Source: Tetrastigma voinierianum
Taxonomy: Eukaryota > Streptophyta > Magnoliopsida > Vitales > Vitaceae
Direction of reading: 5' to 3'
Assembly (NCBI GenBank): GCA_016808115.1
Contig: JAEQBH010004416.1
Span: 221,568 to 285,567, forward strand
DNA: 64,000 nt
The notes under the pieces are model-generated. The model had not been told where the DNA came from. It searched no databases and saw only the letters and a list, made by a program, of their open reading frames with translations. Positions 34,853 through 47,330 of the stretch are shown piece after piece. Numbering within the stretch: the stretch's first letter is position 1; the number at the start of each line of letters is the position of its first letter. Position numbers and translations under genes: made by a program.

Positions 34853-37800
34853 CAGAATGCCCCAAAATCCTCGAATTTTATAATAAAAATCTATTATATA
34901 TTCATAATTGGGCTAACTTGGGTAATTTTTGGAATTGTTAGATGAATATTGATTCAATGGGATTATTGAATCCGTAAATAAACCTGGCTGAAAAAAAAGA
35001 GAAAATATGGAAATCAGAAATGGGGACCTAAGGGTCAATTGTAAATAAGTTTATATGTCTAAGGAAAATAGAGACTTAAATGAGGAATACGTAGAAACGA
35101 AGGGACCTAAATATAAAAAGAACAAAGAAAAAGAAGAAAAATCAAGGAAAGGCATGTGGCATGGTGAAAGTGAGAGGAAGTTTCCTTTTAAAGTACGATT
35201 AAGAGGATCCATAAGAAAAAGAAAATAAGAGAAAAGGAGGAGTTGGCAGAGGCTCCATCTCTCTCTCTAGATTTCTCCACAATCGGGATCATAGGTTCCA
35301 TACACGGCGGGAAGTCCTTCCAGGGACAAGAGCCGGGCAGAGACTAACCGGACTTTGGATAAACTCCATGAGGTAGCCCTCCATCACGCTCTCTACCCTA
35401 AGGATTGCTGGGTGGTCATCCGCCTAGGGAATGTTTGTCGCATTTTAACTATGAAGCTGCCACATTGTGGCAAAGGTTGTTCTAGCCAACCTTAGAGCTT
35501 GATTTTGGGTATTAATGAAGGGAAATTGGTGAAAGGCCCTTCTAGTAATTGTAGCCACATCAATTAGCTTGATGTTAGGCTTTGAAATTCGACTGGACCT
35601 CTCGAGACTAAGCAGTCCTTTAACGCAGGTCACCATCTAAACTGGTCGGGCCACTTCACTAATTCGTCAACTAGCTGACCCTTAGAACGGGTTTTTGGCC
35701 GAAAAATAGTGAGAATTTGGTGTAAGTCCTTCAGAATTGTAGCTACATCAATGAACTTGATGTTAGGCTTTTAAATTTCCTTAATTCGACTCCTCAGAGA
35801 CTCAAGTTATGGTCTTTTTATCGTAATAAATAAATGGATGAGTGGTCGCCAACAGCGGTCGCCAACAAAGGTCGCCAAACCGGCGGTCACAGTCCCGTAG
35901 GGGGTCGCCAGTCCCGAGGGGCTTCGCCGATCCTCGGGAGGTCGCAGGTTCAGAGCCGCCGCTGGTTGGATTACGATGACTTCCAACCGGCGATCTCCTT
36001 CGCTGAACTCCGAATGGTGTTCGACTTCGTGAGTCGGCGATAAGAGAATATACTGATATGCCCGAGGAGGATGTTAGATGTCGCATCGAGGTGTCGGAAT
36101 GAGTCGTCACTTCAGTGCAATTGTCAAATCTGCGTCACCCGTCAGTTGACTCACGCATGACCCCAACTCTAAGGTCAGACTCGCTTGAACTCCGACTGGT
36201 GTTCTGGACTCTATGGAAAGCCTACTGAGTCAAGTATAGAATACACACATGACTGAGGAGTGATAGAAGAATTTTAATCGAGGTGATAGATCGAACTAGT
36301 CCAGGTCAGGTCAGCCTGCCATCTGTGGATTTGACTGCATGACCTCCAACTTAAGGTCAACATGCGCACCTCTTCGTCCGAACTCCTCGATTCGGGTGAT
36401 CTTGACTATGGAAATCCATTGAGCAAGAGAATCCATCTATATGGGCCTGTTTTAAATTGGAATCATACTAACTCAAAATCAATCCGTAAACTAAAAACTA
36501 CATTGAAAACGCATGAATAATATTATTCTTTAATGGTTTTCAGTCAGTAATCGACGAGAGGAAAAGCCAATCATGATCGGTGATTCCAAGGATTGGAATC
36601 AAAGTGCAAAAGATTTTGGTTTGTTCTCTTCTAATCCTATTCTTATCTAAGTTTGAAATGTTTGTTCCACTAACCCTAACTTCGCTTTCAAGATTTTTGC
36701 ATGTTTGTTCTGGTACATATTGAAGGGATTAGAATTTTATTTGAGAAAAGTGATTGTGAAATGTTTGTATATAAAATTGTAAATGATTATTGAAAATAAA
36801 CTGCTTATACAAGCGATATATATTGTAATTATATTTTATATGGTAAAGGATTTGAACGCCTCATTGGTGAATGTTAACCGCTTATTCTCGTGATTAAGGA
36901 TAGATTGCATACCAATGTGTACAAATAAAGCAGATTACAACTATCACGCGCCACCGACCGTACCTAGCTGACCGGGGACGGAAGTGTTCACTATTTGATT
37001 GTCGAGCACCGCCAAGAGCCGGGGCCGGACTGCATCGCGTTATAAAACTACGTGATACCGCCCGCACCAGCGGACCGTGTGCCGTGACTCGGTATCCCGA
37101 GCATCGGCGATATGAAGTTAAATCTGCGAAGGGCATAATCAATCTTGATCGGAATAACCGAACATCGGATCGGATATAATCGGACCGATCGTACAATCGA
37201 TCGGATCGCATAACTAATTGATTTCGCATTCGAATTGAATGTCATACGAAATTGAATTTGGTGATGGCATTTGAATTCGATTTGAGATCGCGGAAATATC
37301 GACAGGAAAATGTATTTAAGGGATGATCAAATAGAACTATAATTTCCATTGGGTATATAACAAAGTATATGTATTGTATTTGATATTGATCTCAACCAAT
37401 GGATTGAGTTCAATTATTAAATTGTATTGAATTATCGTCGTGAACCGAGGAATGGATTTGTATAGAAACTACTCAAGCATGAAAATGTTTGCGCGATTGT
37501 TTCATCAACGCAGTAATGTATGATAGATAGTGATCGATAATGCACCCAAGATCGGCACGAAATAAGAAGAGAAATCTTTATAGCGTCTGACATGTACTCA
37601 TTCTTATGTGTTCTTTTGATATGGATATTTTGTGTAAAATAATTCAACATCGACATCTATTTTAGTAAATCATTTTATAAGGCTTGAATGCCTTCTATTG
37701 TAAATGATTAAAGAATGTGGTTTGTTAAATGTTTGCGGCCGTCGAATTTTTGACCGCCCGTAAAGATAAGGATCTTGAGCGGATCGAAAGGATTTGTGTG

Positions 37801-37858
37801 GCATCCCGACCGTCTTGATCCACCAAACGGGTCACGCGTGGGGCGTCCCGCTGGTGCA
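34853..37858 (+). mobile_element. LTR-beta, 3' LTR (3.0 kb)
   Basis: Collinear with 27222-30250 over its length. Begins about AGAATGCCCCAAAATCC and ends near CTGGTGCA, after which alpha pol resumes. The two LTRs share blocks of 20-40 identical bases separated by short clusters of indels. Length is nearly equal (3006 versus 3029 bp). Confidence 0.85.
35840..36450. repeat. Tandem repeats in LTR-beta 3' copy
   Basis: Same arrangement as 28225-28870: a short GGTCGCCAACA array (35845-35935) and three 180-bp units starting near 35965, 36140 and 36325. Unit number is the same in both LTRs. Confidence 0.75.
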
Positions 37859-38056
37859 CCGGAGGTCGAATACCTCTGGAAATTTACCGATGTTGTTATC
37901 GGGCGGCCCGCAATGGATGTCGCGTATGGCATGGATTGAGCCGATACCCATCGGATCGCCGCACTGTACCGGAGGTTGGGCGCTATACCGCAAGGCTGAA
38001 GCATGCGCTGGCGATATGGATTATCCCGGGAATCGACAACCCTTTAAGGAGTGGCG
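37859..38056 (+). pseudogene. Alpha pol tail after beta element
   Basis: 37915-37965 aligns with 43920-43970 (AATGGATG..GCATGG...TTGAGC..ACCCAT), so alpha pol resumes after the beta insertion. The integrase end is mostly deleted: within 200 bp a polypurine-like CCTTTAAGGAGTGG (38041-38053) leads into LTR D. Confidence 0.65.
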
Positions 38057-40034
38057 GTCGGCGACCTTTAGAAATCGTAAACGGAATATGGCAAAAATCA
38101 ATTTTGATTATAAAAATTATAATTACGTTGTAAGTCCGTAATTAATCTGATCCTATGACTAAAACGATTGCTCGTTGATCAGTCTTCACAAATCTAGCTT
38201 GCACAGCCTCTGAATTCTACTTAGGATGTCAGAATGGGCACGCGAGTATAAACGTTTCGCATACAGAACCATCTTAGGATGCATTTAAAGGTACAATAGT
38301 ATTGTACTCATGTACCATAAGTGGTAAGGAGAGAAATGATGAAATGGATGGACTAGAGGTGCCGAATGTCAAATCGAGAAAGAAGGGAATTAATTGTTTT
38401 AATCAACTAAATGATATTAAAGCAGCCGGAATAATAGGTCTTCTTCTCCAAATATTAAAAGGAGCAAACTAAGGTAACAGGGGGCTTGACGGTAGAGGGA
38501 GCAAATATTGAGAGAATTTAGAGAGAGAGAGTACTTCCTCTAGAATATATGATCCACCGTCTGCCATTCTTCTGCAAGAAGGAGAATGCCCACAAGGACA
38601 AGCTACGCTGCACCCGGATGAGTTTCTTCAAACTCCTCGAGGCAGACTTTTCTCCCACTTGGCCTTAGTCTCTTACTTTAATGTTGTTCGAATGTTTGAG
38701 TCGATCAGCTTACTAGGGTCAGCTGGATCGGGGTTCCAAAACATGGACCGACATACAAATTTTTAACTAATGGAGCAAAAATGGTAGCTGCTCACTACCA
38801 TAGTATGGGGAAGTTATGGTTCGTGGTGTGAATCATGCATTACAGTTTCGAGGCCCATTGGTCATGAAATGCGGGTTCAAATACAACCTAGGATTAATTG
38901 AGTGTCGAATGAAACCTTAGGTTTTACTCTCGCCTTAGAATAGTAATCCAAAATGTATTAGAAAATCTGTTTGTTGGCAATTCTATCGAATTGCTTATGT
39001 TTTTAACATTAGCCTGGCTGTTAATTTTGTGTTTGAAATGATAAATTATATAATATAACGTGATTTGAATTTTATGAATATATTTGTGTTATATATTTGC
39101 ATGATTAGATCATGTTGAATTCAGATATATATCTCCATATAATCGATCACCTTGTGGATTATATAGTGGAGGAAAAAAAAAAGGCAGATGAGTATGTAGG
39201 AAATGGTTCTGAGGTGAAGCTTCCAAATATAAATTATCGAGGCAGTCCACAAACTTAAAATATCAATCGTTTGGAGCTACCAATTGATATTCATCTGGTG
39301 GTAGTTCAAACTTCTGCAAGACAATCGCTTCTGAGTGGTCGCAATTGATATTCACTGAGGGTAAATTATTAAATAATCGGTATATCAATCGCCAGAGCGC
39401 CCAATTGATATATATACATCGGAGGGTTGTCCACTAATTAAAATATTAATTTTTACAAGGCTTAGGCGAAAGGGAGAGAGCCGGTGAGGACTTTGACCGA
39501 GTTGGCCGCGTAGACATTCAAGGCAGGATCATGCAATGGCTGAAATGTGTGCCATCAGACAAATTGGAAAACAATACTTTTCTGAATACTGTAATCGCGA
39601 CTAGATGGTATCTAATTTAGGCAAATCTCCTACTAGCCAGCTCACCTAGCCGTGGATCCCTTTTATTCCAGCGGTGCACAGGAGTGCAGGACGGCTCATT
39701 CCAGATTTATCGTGAAGAAAGTCGGGATGTGGTTTGGCGTTGTATGTATTAACTTTACGTTGAAGATATGTATTGTTTAAGAGTAAAAATATTAACCTCA
39801 GGAATTATCGGGTATAAATAAGCTCTACAGTTGGTGTGGCGTACATTGAGTATCGTTGTGGCCCATGGCCAGATTGATATATATTGCATATATTGACCGT
39901 TTGGGATATATGCAGATCAGATCGCAGAGCTCCGCATGAAGCAGATCACCGACGAAGTGGAAGCCGCGAACCCGATCCATTTGTATTCCGCGTTGACGGT
40001 AGTCAACGGACTTCGTGGTTTTGGGGCGCTTACA
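38057..40034 (+). mobile_element. LTR-alpha copy D (shared LTR)
   Basis: Starts near CGGCGACCTTTAGAAATCG, preceded by a polypurine-like tract as a 3' LTR, and ends GGGGCGCTTACA. It is followed by another alpha internal region, so it is at once the 3' LTR of the B element and the 5' LTR of the next one. All alpha blocks are present in order. Confidence 0.8.
39227..39432. repeat. Tandem repeat inside LTR-alpha D
   Basis: Three to four units of about 65 bp with (G)AGGCAGTCC or GGTAGT, AAAATATCAATC and AATTGATATTCA blocks; the paired ATATCAAT/ATTGATAT halves are kept in most units. Confidence 0.75.
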
Positions 40035-40490
40035 TCGCATGTTTTGATTGTGATCATGGATGCATGGATTTGATGTTATAAATATGTCGATTGATCATGG
40101 TTAGGTCGGATTGTGCATTTAGGTGGATAAGTGGCATCGAGGACAAATAAACTGTTGCTGAACACTAGGATTAGTGTGAGAATGCTATTGAAAATTTTAT
40201 AAAGGGTCCAGACAGTCCTGGACAAAGCAATTTCAATGGATAAGATCATGTGGTCAGGGAAACTAGGAAAATTATTCGTTTTTACAAGATAAATAACTAA
40301 ATTCACGCTTAAATTTTCTTGAAGTAGTATGAAAAGGCCATCAATGAAAAAAAAAAAAAAATGACGATGAAATAATTTTTCTATGATTTTACAAGTGGTA
40401 TAAATTTGAAGAATAGGGTAATAAGAAATAAATTTTTAAAATTTATTCGAGTGTCCAAGAAATGAAAAATAATAATAATAATACATTTTA
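40035..40490 (+). other. Alpha leader, second internal region (PBS lost)
   Basis: Directly after LTR D the sequence matches the part of the other leaders that begins about 200 bp downstream (GCATG.TTTTG.TTGTG.ATT), so the PBS and first 200 bp are deleted. 40290-40490 is AT-rich with the AAATTTATTCG repeat unit and an (AAT)n run at 40470-40484. No gene. Confidence 0.6.
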
Positions 40491-40554
40491 GTGACTTTCC
40501 GTCACGAAGAATCGGAAAAAAATAATAATAATAAGGAAATTAATTTTGGTGCGT

Positions 40555-40870
40555 ATCAGCCGGCAACATTGAAGCAGAGGTGCGCGGTGTGGCTGAAGCG
40601 CGCGGTCGGGCGGCGGCGCAAGGGCTGGGCGTCGGGCGCTGGGCGACAGGGCGCCGCGCTGGGCGGTAGCGGGGAGGCGCAAAGTTACAAGAGCGGAGCG
40701 CAGCGGTGCACGCAGGCGGTACGAAAGTGGCGCGCGCTACTGGGCGGAGCGCAGGTAAGGCGGCGCGCGGCGCTGGGCGGCGTTAAGCGCGGAAGGGCTC
40801 GCGCGGCTCGGGCGCTGGGCCGGCTCGGCCAGCACTGCACTGCCCATTTCTTCGATCCGCTTTGACTCGC
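40555..40870. other. GC/CpG-rich island of alpha leader, copy 2
   Basis: About 300 bp dominated by GGGCGCTGGGCG, GCGCGCGGC and similar words, CpG-dense, G-richer on the + strand, abruptly bounded by AT-rich DNA. Several imperfect GCGCTGGGCG repeats. Corresponds in position to 21360-21812 and 48060-48430. Confidence 0.8.
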
Positions 40871-40887
40871 TTTTTCCTCAGCTACCA

Positions 40888-40905
40888 AATGAATGATCGT
40901 TCATT
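40888..40905. other. Conserved palindrome AATGAA..TTCATT, copy 2
   Basis: AATGAATGATCGTTCATT followed by GTAAAAT. Same position and flanks as 21859-21875; here the centre has one base difference in the left arm. Confidence 0.75.
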
Positions 40906-41400
40906 GTAAAATAAAATGTTTCGAAAAAAATTTATTATTAAATTCAAATAAATCAAATAAATTTAAATAAATCAAATAAATTTATAAATTTTAAATAAAA
41001 TTTTTAAAAATAAAAATTTTTGAAATAAACTGCTGAAAATAATATTTTAAACGCGAAATGATCGCAGATATAATCGAAGTTATGTAAAAGGATTATGCGT
41101 CTCAAATGTGTTGCGCCTTAGAGATAATCGTATTGGATTTAACTACCATTTGAAATGCAGGATTGTCGCAGAAGCCATGACAAATTATATGCATGGTAAT
41201 GCGTGATAGAAAAGGAATGCTATGTTGATTTTGACTTAGGATTCGGGTACCGTAAATGAACAAGAAAGAATAATCTTTATTGAATAAAAGAACCAAGTGG
41301 GTTGAATTTAGCACTACTTAGAAATGAACGGTCGGGCTTCATGGTTGTCGAAGTCTATTGGCATGTGCATTAAGCAGTTGGATCGAAAATGAAAGGATGA
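40906..41400 (+). other. AT-rich run and pre-gag region, copy 2
   Basis: AAATAAATTT-type runs to about 41035, then the conserved GTTGCGCCTTAGAGATAATC block (41108) and a non-coding stretch up to gag. Collinear with 21876-22381 and 48500-49020. Confidence 0.6.
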
Positions 41401-41760
41401 CTCTTGCCATATGTTTATCGTGGTAAATGGCTAGTAGAGGGCGAGGACGAGAACGCCCAGACACGGCACCGGGTCGTAATAACCGGGTTTGATCAAGATT
41501 TTGCCAGAAATGTAGGTAGCCATAAAATAATGTTATGTATTGAAGCAGAAAGTAAAGATGTAGACAGAAGATCCTGTGTAACCTCCCAGAGGTTTAGGCG
41601 TGATCATCCTTCGATATCTATGGCGTAGATTTGATGGTGGACGGCTCATTGGTTCATGCATTGAGAAGTGTTAGAGGCTATGGAGGCTACTCCACGCAAC
41701 TGGTGATTAGACTAAATGTGTTCTAAATAGAGAATGAAGCCCAAATAGGTGGAAAGGGGC
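41401..41760 (+). pseudogene. Alpha gag remnant, copy 2
   Basis: An in-phase MASRGRGRERPDTAPG equivalent starts near 41425 (AATGGCTAGTAGAGGGCGAG), giving the basic N-terminus. The DHWF/KVLEAME-like region is near 41640-41690. As in copies 1 and 3 the capsid C-terminal half and zinc knuckle are missing, and protease follows within about 150 bp. Confidence 0.65.
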
Positions 41761-41839
41761 AAGGACTCTAGACCATGTGAGGAGCTCAGACGCGGAGTTC
41801 TCCTCAGGATTAAAGAGCAATAGGGATGATATGTCAGGT

Positions 41840-43170
41840 TGGCGAATGAGATCTCGACTCTACCATAAAGGACCTCGAGGATCATGGACATTGTCAGAGT
41901 TTGATGTCATCCTTTGGGATGGATCAATGATGTGCTTAAGGTGGTTGTTATCGATCAGGAGGAGTTACCACCACGCAGGATTTAGTCGGTGGTATTTTTA
42001 AGTGACAAGATGACATTTTTCCTGTGACGGTATACGAGTCCAGTGTCGTGGATAGCGAAGCAATGGCGGCAGCTCTTATTCAGAGGACGAGGTGAGACTC
42101 AGATTTCCTAGATCTACTTTATGGTTTCATAGTACGCGAATATTTTTCAGATGGAGCTACTCCTTGACATTTCACATAGGATGTAGACTTGGGACGAGTT
42201 ACACCCTCGTACTTTAACCATCTCTATGATTCCGAAGATGGCACCCTGGGCTGGAGTTGTAGGGAACCCAGAGTCCAAATTAAGGTGGATCTATTGACAA
42301 GGGAGCCATTAGGACTGACACTTACCCATGGGCGCCTCTTTGGCTCATATAAAAGGAAGGACAAAGACTTCACTGCGTAATCGATCAGGGTACCCGGAAT
42401 GTGGTTACGATCAAGAACCCAGACTCATTACCGAGGATTGATGACGGTTTGATCATTACAGGAGCCGCGTGAGTCTACTCCTGTAAGATAGACCTTCAGA
42501 CCGTTACCGTTATCAACGAGGATTAGTGGGAACACAGATATCCCTAATACGCCGCTTTCAGACTCAATGGCACTTTGAGCCATTTATGATGCCTTTGATC
42601 ACGAACGCGCCACGTATCTGCGGATCTCGCATAGATGCCCCAACTTTATCTAGATCGGGCTGTCGAGAGTCTCGCGGATGACATTCCTGATCTACTTCCC
42701 GCCAGAGCGGGAGCATGAGTATCACTGAGGATTATTTTATGCACCACGGCGAGACCACTGGGCCAGATTGTCTGGGAAAAGCAGTTTTGGCTTAACGAGG
42801 TGAGATTTTGGACACGTGTGTGACGGAGGCCACCACTCTAGAGAAGGTTGAGGCAAAGATGAGTTGGGAGATCGAATGTCAATCTCAGATACGTGAGTTT
42901 CTTTGGATTACCGGGTATTACGAGACATTTAGAATAATGTTGTCCATTCGGATAGGATCGAGGACTTCGCTTTAATGGACATGGACTTCATGGTTGGGAT
43001 GCATCTGACTATGAGAGAGAGTTCGAGGGATACTTGGAACACCTTAATACGGAAAAGCTGGTAATAAGAGGGAGGATCACTTTTCTCCTGTTTGGGGAAG
43101 AGGTTAAAACTCTCATTTGGCACTACTGTGGATCTGTGGCAAGGATTGAGTATGATGACGGATTCCGCAG
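41840..43170 (+). pseudogene. Alpha pol: protease and reverse transcriptase, copy 2
   Basis: Protease end near 41900-41930 (SEFDVI, then a GMD equivalent), RT entry YDSEDGTLG/RMAP equivalent near 42225, SLPRIDDGLI and KIDLQT near 42430-42500, a GRYGHFE equivalent near 42560, and catalytic DDI at 42677-42685. VEAKMSWEI..NVNLR near 42855 is the post-RT block. Frameshifted repeatedly. Confidence 0.75.
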
Positions 43171-44760
43171 ATGTGGATCCTAAAGACTTTGGGACAATAC
43201 AAATCCCAAGGCATGGTAGAGTGTGAGAGACATAACATCTCCACACCTAGTAAGGTTGTCAGAGGAACTAGTTCACGGAAGAGGCAAGCACTTCCATCAC
43301 ATAGCCAGGGGCCAGAGGTGGGTCAAGTCGTGACATATCAGTGGTTACGCAAAGAGAAACGTGAGTGGACCTTAGGTGGTAGACGATTGGCTGTTGATGT
43401 TGTTTGATTACGGATGAGCTGATACCCATCTGCCAAGGTTTTGGTGACCGAGACTCAGCGTTGTCATACCCAAGATATTGGATCTGGGGCTTAGAGTGTT
43501 AAGGCCTTTAGAGAAGCCGGGAATAGATGTTCTTCCCCAGGATGTAGGGTAGAGCTGATCTGAGAATGGATAATGAGTGAGAGATCTCTCGCATTCGCTC
43601 ATGGCGACTTCGGAGTCAAGTCACACTATGACATTATCAAGGCGCAGGTGCACGAAAACATCGCTACGAGTCCATGGTGCATCACGGCTTGAGTCCACCA
43701 CCTTGGTGTGAGTAAGGGGTTGAATTTGTTTTAGGACTACGCCTCCCACCGAAAACTCATGCCAACTCGAAATGTAAGAGGCCCGGGCGTGTCAAGAGTT
43801 ATGTAACGATGAAAACACACTGACAAAGTTATCACAGATCGAGTCGAAAGTGATGGGGAGCCTGGGTGACTCGAGGTCTGATACCCTGAAATCAGATTAG
43901 GTGGCTGAGTCGCAAGGCCTCAGAATGGATGATATGCATGGCATGGGATTGAGCTGGACACCCATTGATTGTCGTGATCAGACTCGAGGTTAGCTGCCAC
44001 ACACCCGGGCAAGGGTCAGGTGGTTATGTGTATGGATTACATACGGTGTTAGAGGGCATGTTGCGAACGATGTGTCCCGGATCAAGGGTAGAGGATTAAT
44101 TACTTTAGTGGAATGCCTACAATAAGAAGTTATCAAAGAGTATACGAACGGCACCATATGAGGCATTGTGGCTGGAGGCCAGTAGGTCACCGCTAGACGG
44201 ACTGAAATGGAGAGAGATCCGATCACGTCTGGATTTGATTAGAGACACCTCCGTGAAGGTGAGCTTGATATGAGAAGGCTCTTCCTCACGCCTGTGGCCC
44301 GGGCAGGTAAGAGCTATACAGATGCAACACATCACCCTTAGAGTGCCCGAGGTTGGTGGATCACGCCCCTGGCTGCATCCCAAGAGGAGTGGTCGTCCCA
44401 AGAATGAGTTTATCGCCGAGGTTCATCGACCTCTCGAGATACCGAGAGGGTAGGCACCTTTGCGTACGTTACAAGTATCAGCCAGCATGTCAAATCCGAG
44501 AGGTATTTCACGCTCCATGCTCCGAGAGTATACCTGATCCGCCAAGGAGGTGGGTCAGATAGATCAGGTTGGACATCATTGACCTTCGAGGAGGGACCGT
44601 GGTACTGTTGGTAGCCGTGATCAAAGTTTTTGCGACGTAAGACCGTGAGGTACAGTGGAGAGCAAGCATGCAATCGTGATGGAGGAGCCAACGTGGGATC
44701 AGCGAGGACACGATGCGGGCTACCTATCCCTCTGCTTAGGATGAAGGTACGGGTTTAGTC
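43170..44760 (+). pseudogene. Alpha pol: integrase and chromodomain-like tail, copy 2
   Basis: RRRLAV/ISYICQ-type integrase segments, then LDLIRDTSVKVSLI near 44225, a RQ.SYTDATHHPL equivalent near 44310, LSPRFI and EIPRG near 44410, then EVFHAPCSESIPDPP (44497-44545). The tail near 44625-44700 reads LRRKTVR and a damaged VEEPTWDQRGHD, chromodomain-like. It is the most complete integrase of the alpha family here; still a pseudogene. Confidence 0.75.
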
Positions 44761-44851
44761 ATTTAAGATTTAAATGACTAGTTTATATGCAATGTAGAGT
44801 GCATGCTGTATATGCATGTGTTAATACGACTACTTAATTTGAAGAAATTCC

Positions 44852-44868
44852 TTTTAAGGAGGAGAATG
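44852..44868 (+). other. Alpha polypurine tract
   Basis: CCTTTTAAGGAGGAGAA immediately precedes TGTAAGACC, the start of LTR E. This is a clean polypurine tract and fixes the alpha LTR start. Confidence 0.85.
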
Positions 44869-46923
44869 TAAGACCTTAGAAATTTCAATTCTCTCGAATA
44901 AGGGCAAAATCGTGAATTCTTGATTATGCGAAACTGTAATTACGAATAAAAAGTCCGTGAATTAATTCTTAGATCCCGTGGCGACTAAATGGATTGTACC
45001 GCCGGAATCGCCTCGTGAAAACGAATAGCACGCAAAATTTCGTGAATTTTCTCTGAGATGCCACTTAGAGTGAAGAACGCTTTTTCGAGGCATCGTCAAA
45101 AATAGAAATCGATTTTTTTTGATGCGACAAAGTCACATATAGCATAAATTACATGTACCATGCGGTATGAGAGATAAATGGATGAAAATCGACGGCCGAT
45201 GAAAATAAAATCAAATCAAATGACGGATATACTGTATTATGGAATTTGATTTTAGTCACTACATGTTTCTCAAAATAGTGCACATGGGCCGCCTTCCCAA
45301 ATTACAAGAGACCAAAAAAACGGATTGCCATTGGAGGGGATGCAAAGGAGCTTCAATGAGAGAAATGTTGAGAGAGAAACTTCTAAAAATACGGCTTAAC
45401 CTGACCGCTGTCGGCCTTCTCGGAGCAAGAAGGGAAATGTTCTACGCGATGTGCTACGCGTGACCCCCGGATTTGCGAAGTTTTTTACAACCTAAGAGGT
45501 AGGATTTTCCACGTTATTCCCATTTTAAGGGTTTTTCGATGTTCGTTAGTTTGAGGCCGCGAGGTTGCTTGATCGGTCCTAAACATGGGACCGAATTGTG
45601 GGAATTTATTTGGGATTTTCTTGTGGCCGTGGATCAGTTCCATGGATGTTAGGGGCTGTTTGGTTGTGATGGGTAAGCACTGTGCATTAAATGCTTGCTT
45701 ATGCTTGGCTGGAAATGGCTTGGATTATGTCTACTATGAATGTGTTTCTGCGGATTTTCCGAATAGTAACGAGGGGTTTCACTATTCCTGACAGGCTCAA
45801 AATATATTTTTGTGAAAGATGCTGGCTGAAAGATTTAAATTAAATTACTGTGTATGATCATTAGCCCACATGAGCTAATTTGATGTGTGATTAAAGTTTT
45901 ATGTAAATATATTCATGTATATATATTTGCATGTGATTTGTATCGAATCGAACTGACATACATGTATCCTATATGCACTCTGGAACATCTCAGGAATATA
46001 GGAATGATGCATGAGATGAGTCTTAGAGAAACAAGGCCTGGAGGGCAGTCTAAAATGTAAATTATCGGAGGGTAGTCCAAACTAAATAATATATCAACCA
46101 TTCTGAGCGCTCATTTGATATTTATTCACCCGAGGGTAGTCCATAAACTGGGGTAAGAGAATATATCAAATCGCCTTCTGAGTTTTACCATTTGATATTT
46201 ATTCATCGGAGGGTAGTCCATCAAGAAGAATATATCAAATCACTGAGCGCCAATGATATTATCCATCGGAGGGCAGTCCACAACAAATTAATATATATCA
46301 ATCGTCAGAGCGCCCAACTGATATCATTCACCTGAGGGCTGCCTACTAATAAATTGGGCACCCCACACGAGGCTTAGCAGTGAGAGAGCCTGGTGAGGGC
46401 CTTGATCCGAAGCTGATCACGAGACATTCAAGTAGGACTTTATCGAATGTTTGTTTAATTGAACATTGTAATCGCACTTAGGTGGTGAGTAGCCCACTTT
46501 GTGTGGCGATTCTCCCATCGAATGAGCCTACCTCGCTTCGATCCCCTTTTGCTGCACAGAGCGTATGCAGGAGGAGGTTCGCCCTGAGGTTGTATTTTCA
46601 GAAGAAAGCCGGTTGTGGCTTTGATTTATGTATTAGAATTCTTCAATTTAATGTATGTATTGTATATATAAAACATATTAACTCTTTGAAACTATTGATA
46701 TAGCTCGATATATTGTGTCGAAAATATTGTTTGATACCCATGGCTTAGCTGGATATAGATATTGCATATATTGCTGATTGGGGACAGTTTATACAAATTT
46801 GTATTTGGGTAGAGCTCCCAGACAAAGGAGACTCGCCATTTTCTAGCGGCGTCGGTAACCCGACCTCCACTTGTATTCCGCGGTCGATTTGAAATAACGG
46901 ACTCCCGGCTTTGGGGCGCTATA
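44869..46923 (+). mobile_element. LTR-alpha copy E (shared LTR)
   Basis: Starts TGTAAGACCTTAGAAATT right after the polypurine tract and ends GGGGCGCTATAC followed by a PBS-like site, so it serves both as 3' LTR of the D/E element and 5' LTR of the next internal region. A GGTCCTAAACATGGGACC inverted repeat lies near 45576-45596, a block conserved in most alpha LTRs. Confidence 0.85.
46055..46350. repeat. Tandem repeat inside LTR-alpha E
   Basis: Four to five units of about 60-68 bp: TCGGAGGGTAGTCCA, then AATATATCAA(A)TC, then a CTGAGCGC loop and ATTTGATATT. The best example of unit structure together with copy F. Confidence 0.8.
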
Positions 46924-47330
46924 CCTTGCATCGTAGAGCTTAGGTATACTAATACCAGGAGCCTGGGCTCAAAATCTAATACCACTAGGTGGTATGGTGT
47001 GGAGCATAGGTTTATGGGAACCTATGATAGAAAATTCGGGGCTTAGCTAGTCGGATGAGAGCACCACTAGGTGGTTTGATGATATGTATAGGTATGAGAT
47101 TACTCTAGGAAATCACTTGGATGTTATCAGACACTCGCATGCAAGGTGTGTTTTGTGTGATTGATTTTTTTGTGAAGTGTGCTTGCATGTTTGGTTGTGC
47201 ATAAATATGAATTGTAGGTGTTATGTGATTGGAATTTTATGGTGATATGTCAATGATAGCATAGGATGATGTGTGGAATATTTTGGGTGTTTAAAAGGTG
47301 TAAACTTGAACTAAGGAATTAGCACCAAAA
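46924..47330 (+). other. Alpha PBS and leader, third internal region
   Basis: CTTGCATCGTAGAGCTTAGG is a damaged PBS (consensus TTGGTATCAGAGC). It is followed by GGTATACT and GGAGCCTGGG blocks and a TACCACTAGGTGGTATGG imperfect palindrome (46979-46996), all shared with the leader after LTR B. No coding sense. Confidence 0.65.
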
